Source: Candidatus Omnitrophota bacterium
GTDB lineage: Bacteria > Omnitrophota > Gorgyraeia > Tantalellales > Tantalellaceae
Assembly: GCA_018814505.1 (NCBI GenBank)
Contig: JAHIZQ010000042.1
Location: 1-5,158 of the forward strand
Direction of reading: 5' to 3'
DNA: 5,158 bases
Each line of letters opens with the position of its first letter. The stretch's first letter is position 1. Below the pieces are notes generated by a model. The model ran no database searches. It was not told the origin of the DNA and saw only the letters and a list, made by a program, of their open reading frames with translations. Both the position numbers and the translations under genes were made by a program. Below, in pieces: positions 4,546 through 5,158 of this stretch.

Positions 4546-4810
4546 AGGAGGAATGAACAAAAGGTTGATAAAGAAGGTTGGATTTCGAGATTCTTTAATC
4601 ATCTAGCAGCACTAAATGTTTAAATTGTCATGCGGGGTTAAAACCTAAGTACTAACCAAAATTTAATGTTTAAGCAAATATTGAGCCGACTCTAACACGA
4701 GCAAATGAAGGCTAAGAAGAATGGAAAACCCTAATCCCTTTAAGCGAATTAAGATCTTTTGAAACATGGGGAAAAACACATTGTTGAATGGTTTTTTGAA
4801 AATGTTATAA
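4546..4810. other. Gene-free stretch, probably decayed DNA
   Basis: Apart from the repeat copy at 4670-4699, I see no supportable gene here. Reading frames are short on both strands. AATGTTTAA occurs twice about 50 bp apart (near 4616 and 4666), and GGTTA/TAACC can form a weak hairpin at about 4636-4656. A 34-codon hydrophobic frame on the minus strand (4663-4767) lacks a ribosome site. Confidence 0.4.
4670..4699 (+). repeat. 31-bp dispersed repeat, copy 2
   Basis: This copy begins TTAAGCAAATATTGA and ends CTCTAACACG. It matches 1852-1882 in the same orientation, with a perfect 15-base run followed by partial similarity and one 1-base gap. The copies are about 2.8 kb apart and both lie in non-coding DNA near AAA_14 genes. 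Confidence 0.5.
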
Positions 4811-4848
4811 GGAGCTTTTTTATACCTGCGGTATTTCTAAAGCGCTCC
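4811..4848 (-). terminator. Possible terminator or hairpin after the right-hand AAA_14 gene
   Basis: GGAGC (4811-4815) pairs with GCTCC (4844-4848), enclosing an ATACC-TGC-GGTAT hairpin (4822-4834). It lies about 33 bp after the stop codon of the truncated ATPase gene. The minus-strand tail (TTATAACATTTTC) has only scattered T residues, so termination strength is doubtful. Confidence 0.3.
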
Positions 4849-4880
4849 GCGGTTTCACAAGACTGCGCCTCAGTAACCAA

Positions 4881-5158
4881 TTAACCAAAGACCCCCTTCA
4901 TTCCGCTAAATATTTCATCGAACGGAACAACGTTAACTTGTTTATGCAGAGAATAACGTCTTTTACCAGGATAAATAACCGCAATCTTTTCGAGTTTTAA
5001 GTCATCCAGCGCAATACGCATAGATGGTGTCATTATCGGAGCATCAGCCCGTTTAATTTCCACTCCATACATCCGCCCTCCTTTATTAAAAACGAGATCT
5101 ATCTCTGCCCCCTGATGCGTCGCCCAAAAATAAACGTGGTCAATCTCCAGAACACGAA
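4881..5158 (-). CDS. C-terminal end of a second AAA_14/DUF4143 ATPase, start beyond window edge
   Basis: The frame enters at the right edge and stays open to TAA 4881-4883, giving 91 visible residues. It begins RVLEIDHVYFWATHQGAEID, continues LVFNKGGRMYGVEIKRADAP, and ends PFDEIFSGMKGVFG. This is the DUF4143 domain with its PD-(D/E)XK-like residues: D20 in GAEIDLVF and E33-x-K35 in GVEIKRAD (numbered from the first visible residue). KLEKIAVIYPGKRRYSL followed by VNVVPFDEI is the usual end of the family. The ATPase core (Walker A and B) must lie outside the window. It differs clearly from the protein at 2133-3341 and is probably a separate family member rather than a recent duplicate. An internal ATG at 5072 preceded by AAAGGAGGGCGG looks like a start, but domain homology runs through it, so I treat it as internal. 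Confidence 0.85.
   Translation of the reverse strand, partial: RVLEIDHVYFWATHQGAEIDLVFNKGGRMYGVEIKRADAPIMTPSMRIALDDLKLEKIAVIYPGKRRYSLHKQVNVVPFDEIFSGMKGVFG

Noticed and set aside
4540..4623. 27-codon plus-strand frame (MERRNEQKVDKEGWISRFFN...) and an overlapping 17-codon frame from ATG 4553
   Set aside because: The first ATG has no ribosome site upstream, because AAAGGAGG lies inside the frame. The second ATG is one base after GGAGG, too close. Both end quickly, which fits decay after the inverted duplication.
4663..4767. 34-codon hydrophobic minus-strand frame starting MFQKILIRLKGLGF
   Set aside because: It resembles a signal peptide but has no ribosome site, no downstream continuation and no conserved neighbour.
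1..5158. CRISPR array or complete insertion sequence
   Set aside because: No regularly spaced repeats and no transposase frame are present. The repeats seen are two-copy, widely spaced or inverted with indels, and lack target-site duplications.

Overview
The window is a low-GC bacterial accessory region, probably part of a plasmid, an integrative conjugative element or another genomic island. Every gene I can support is read from the minus strand. Most small genes have strong Shine-Dalgarno sites (AAAGGAG or AAAGGGG about 7-10 nt before ATG), which fits a Firmicutes-like or other SD-dependent host. The sequence alone does not let me name a phylum. The best marker of mobility is a truncated ArdC-type antirestriction protein at the left edge. 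Roughly half of the window is non-coding, which is high for bacteria and suggests gene decay, structured RNA, or both.

Layout by coordinate. (1) 1-1221 is a compact minus-strand operon: a 45-aa membrane peptide, then a 104-aa protein of unknown function, then the ArdC-family ssDNA-binding metallopeptidase, which runs off the left edge. (2) 1222-2132 is about 900 bp without a gene. It holds a plus-strand terminator with no obvious gene in front of it, a GC-rich island with a run of hairpins (about 1507-1703), one copy each of two dispersed repeats, and a strong bidirectional terminator. (3) 2133-3341 is an intact AAA ATPase with a C-terminal DUF4143 domain (COG1373 / AAA_14 type). (4) 3342-3611 is a spacer with the second copy of the hairpin repeat and a GC-rich hairpin next to the following gene's end. 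(5) 3612-4328 holds two small genes of unknown function (91 and 88 aa), separated by a leader with a perfect 13-bp stem and a G-rich loop. (6) 4297-4880 holds a large diverged inverted duplication of the 88-aa gene's promoter, ribosome-binding region and first codons, followed by sequence that looks decayed. (7) 4881-5158 is the C-terminal end of a second AAA_14/DUF4143 protein running off the right edge.

How the parts may work together: the ArdC operon probably protects incoming single-stranded DNA from host restriction during transfer. The two AAA_14/DUF4143 genes belong to a widely transferred family with a restriction-endonuclease-like C-terminal fold and no settled role. The 88-aa and 91-aa genes could form one transcription unit with structured-RNA control between them. 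No known defence, toxin-antitoxin, CRISPR or riboswitch system can be assigned with confidence. The least explained parts are the structured island at 1507-1703, the leader at 3918-3992 and the inverted duplication centred near 4406.
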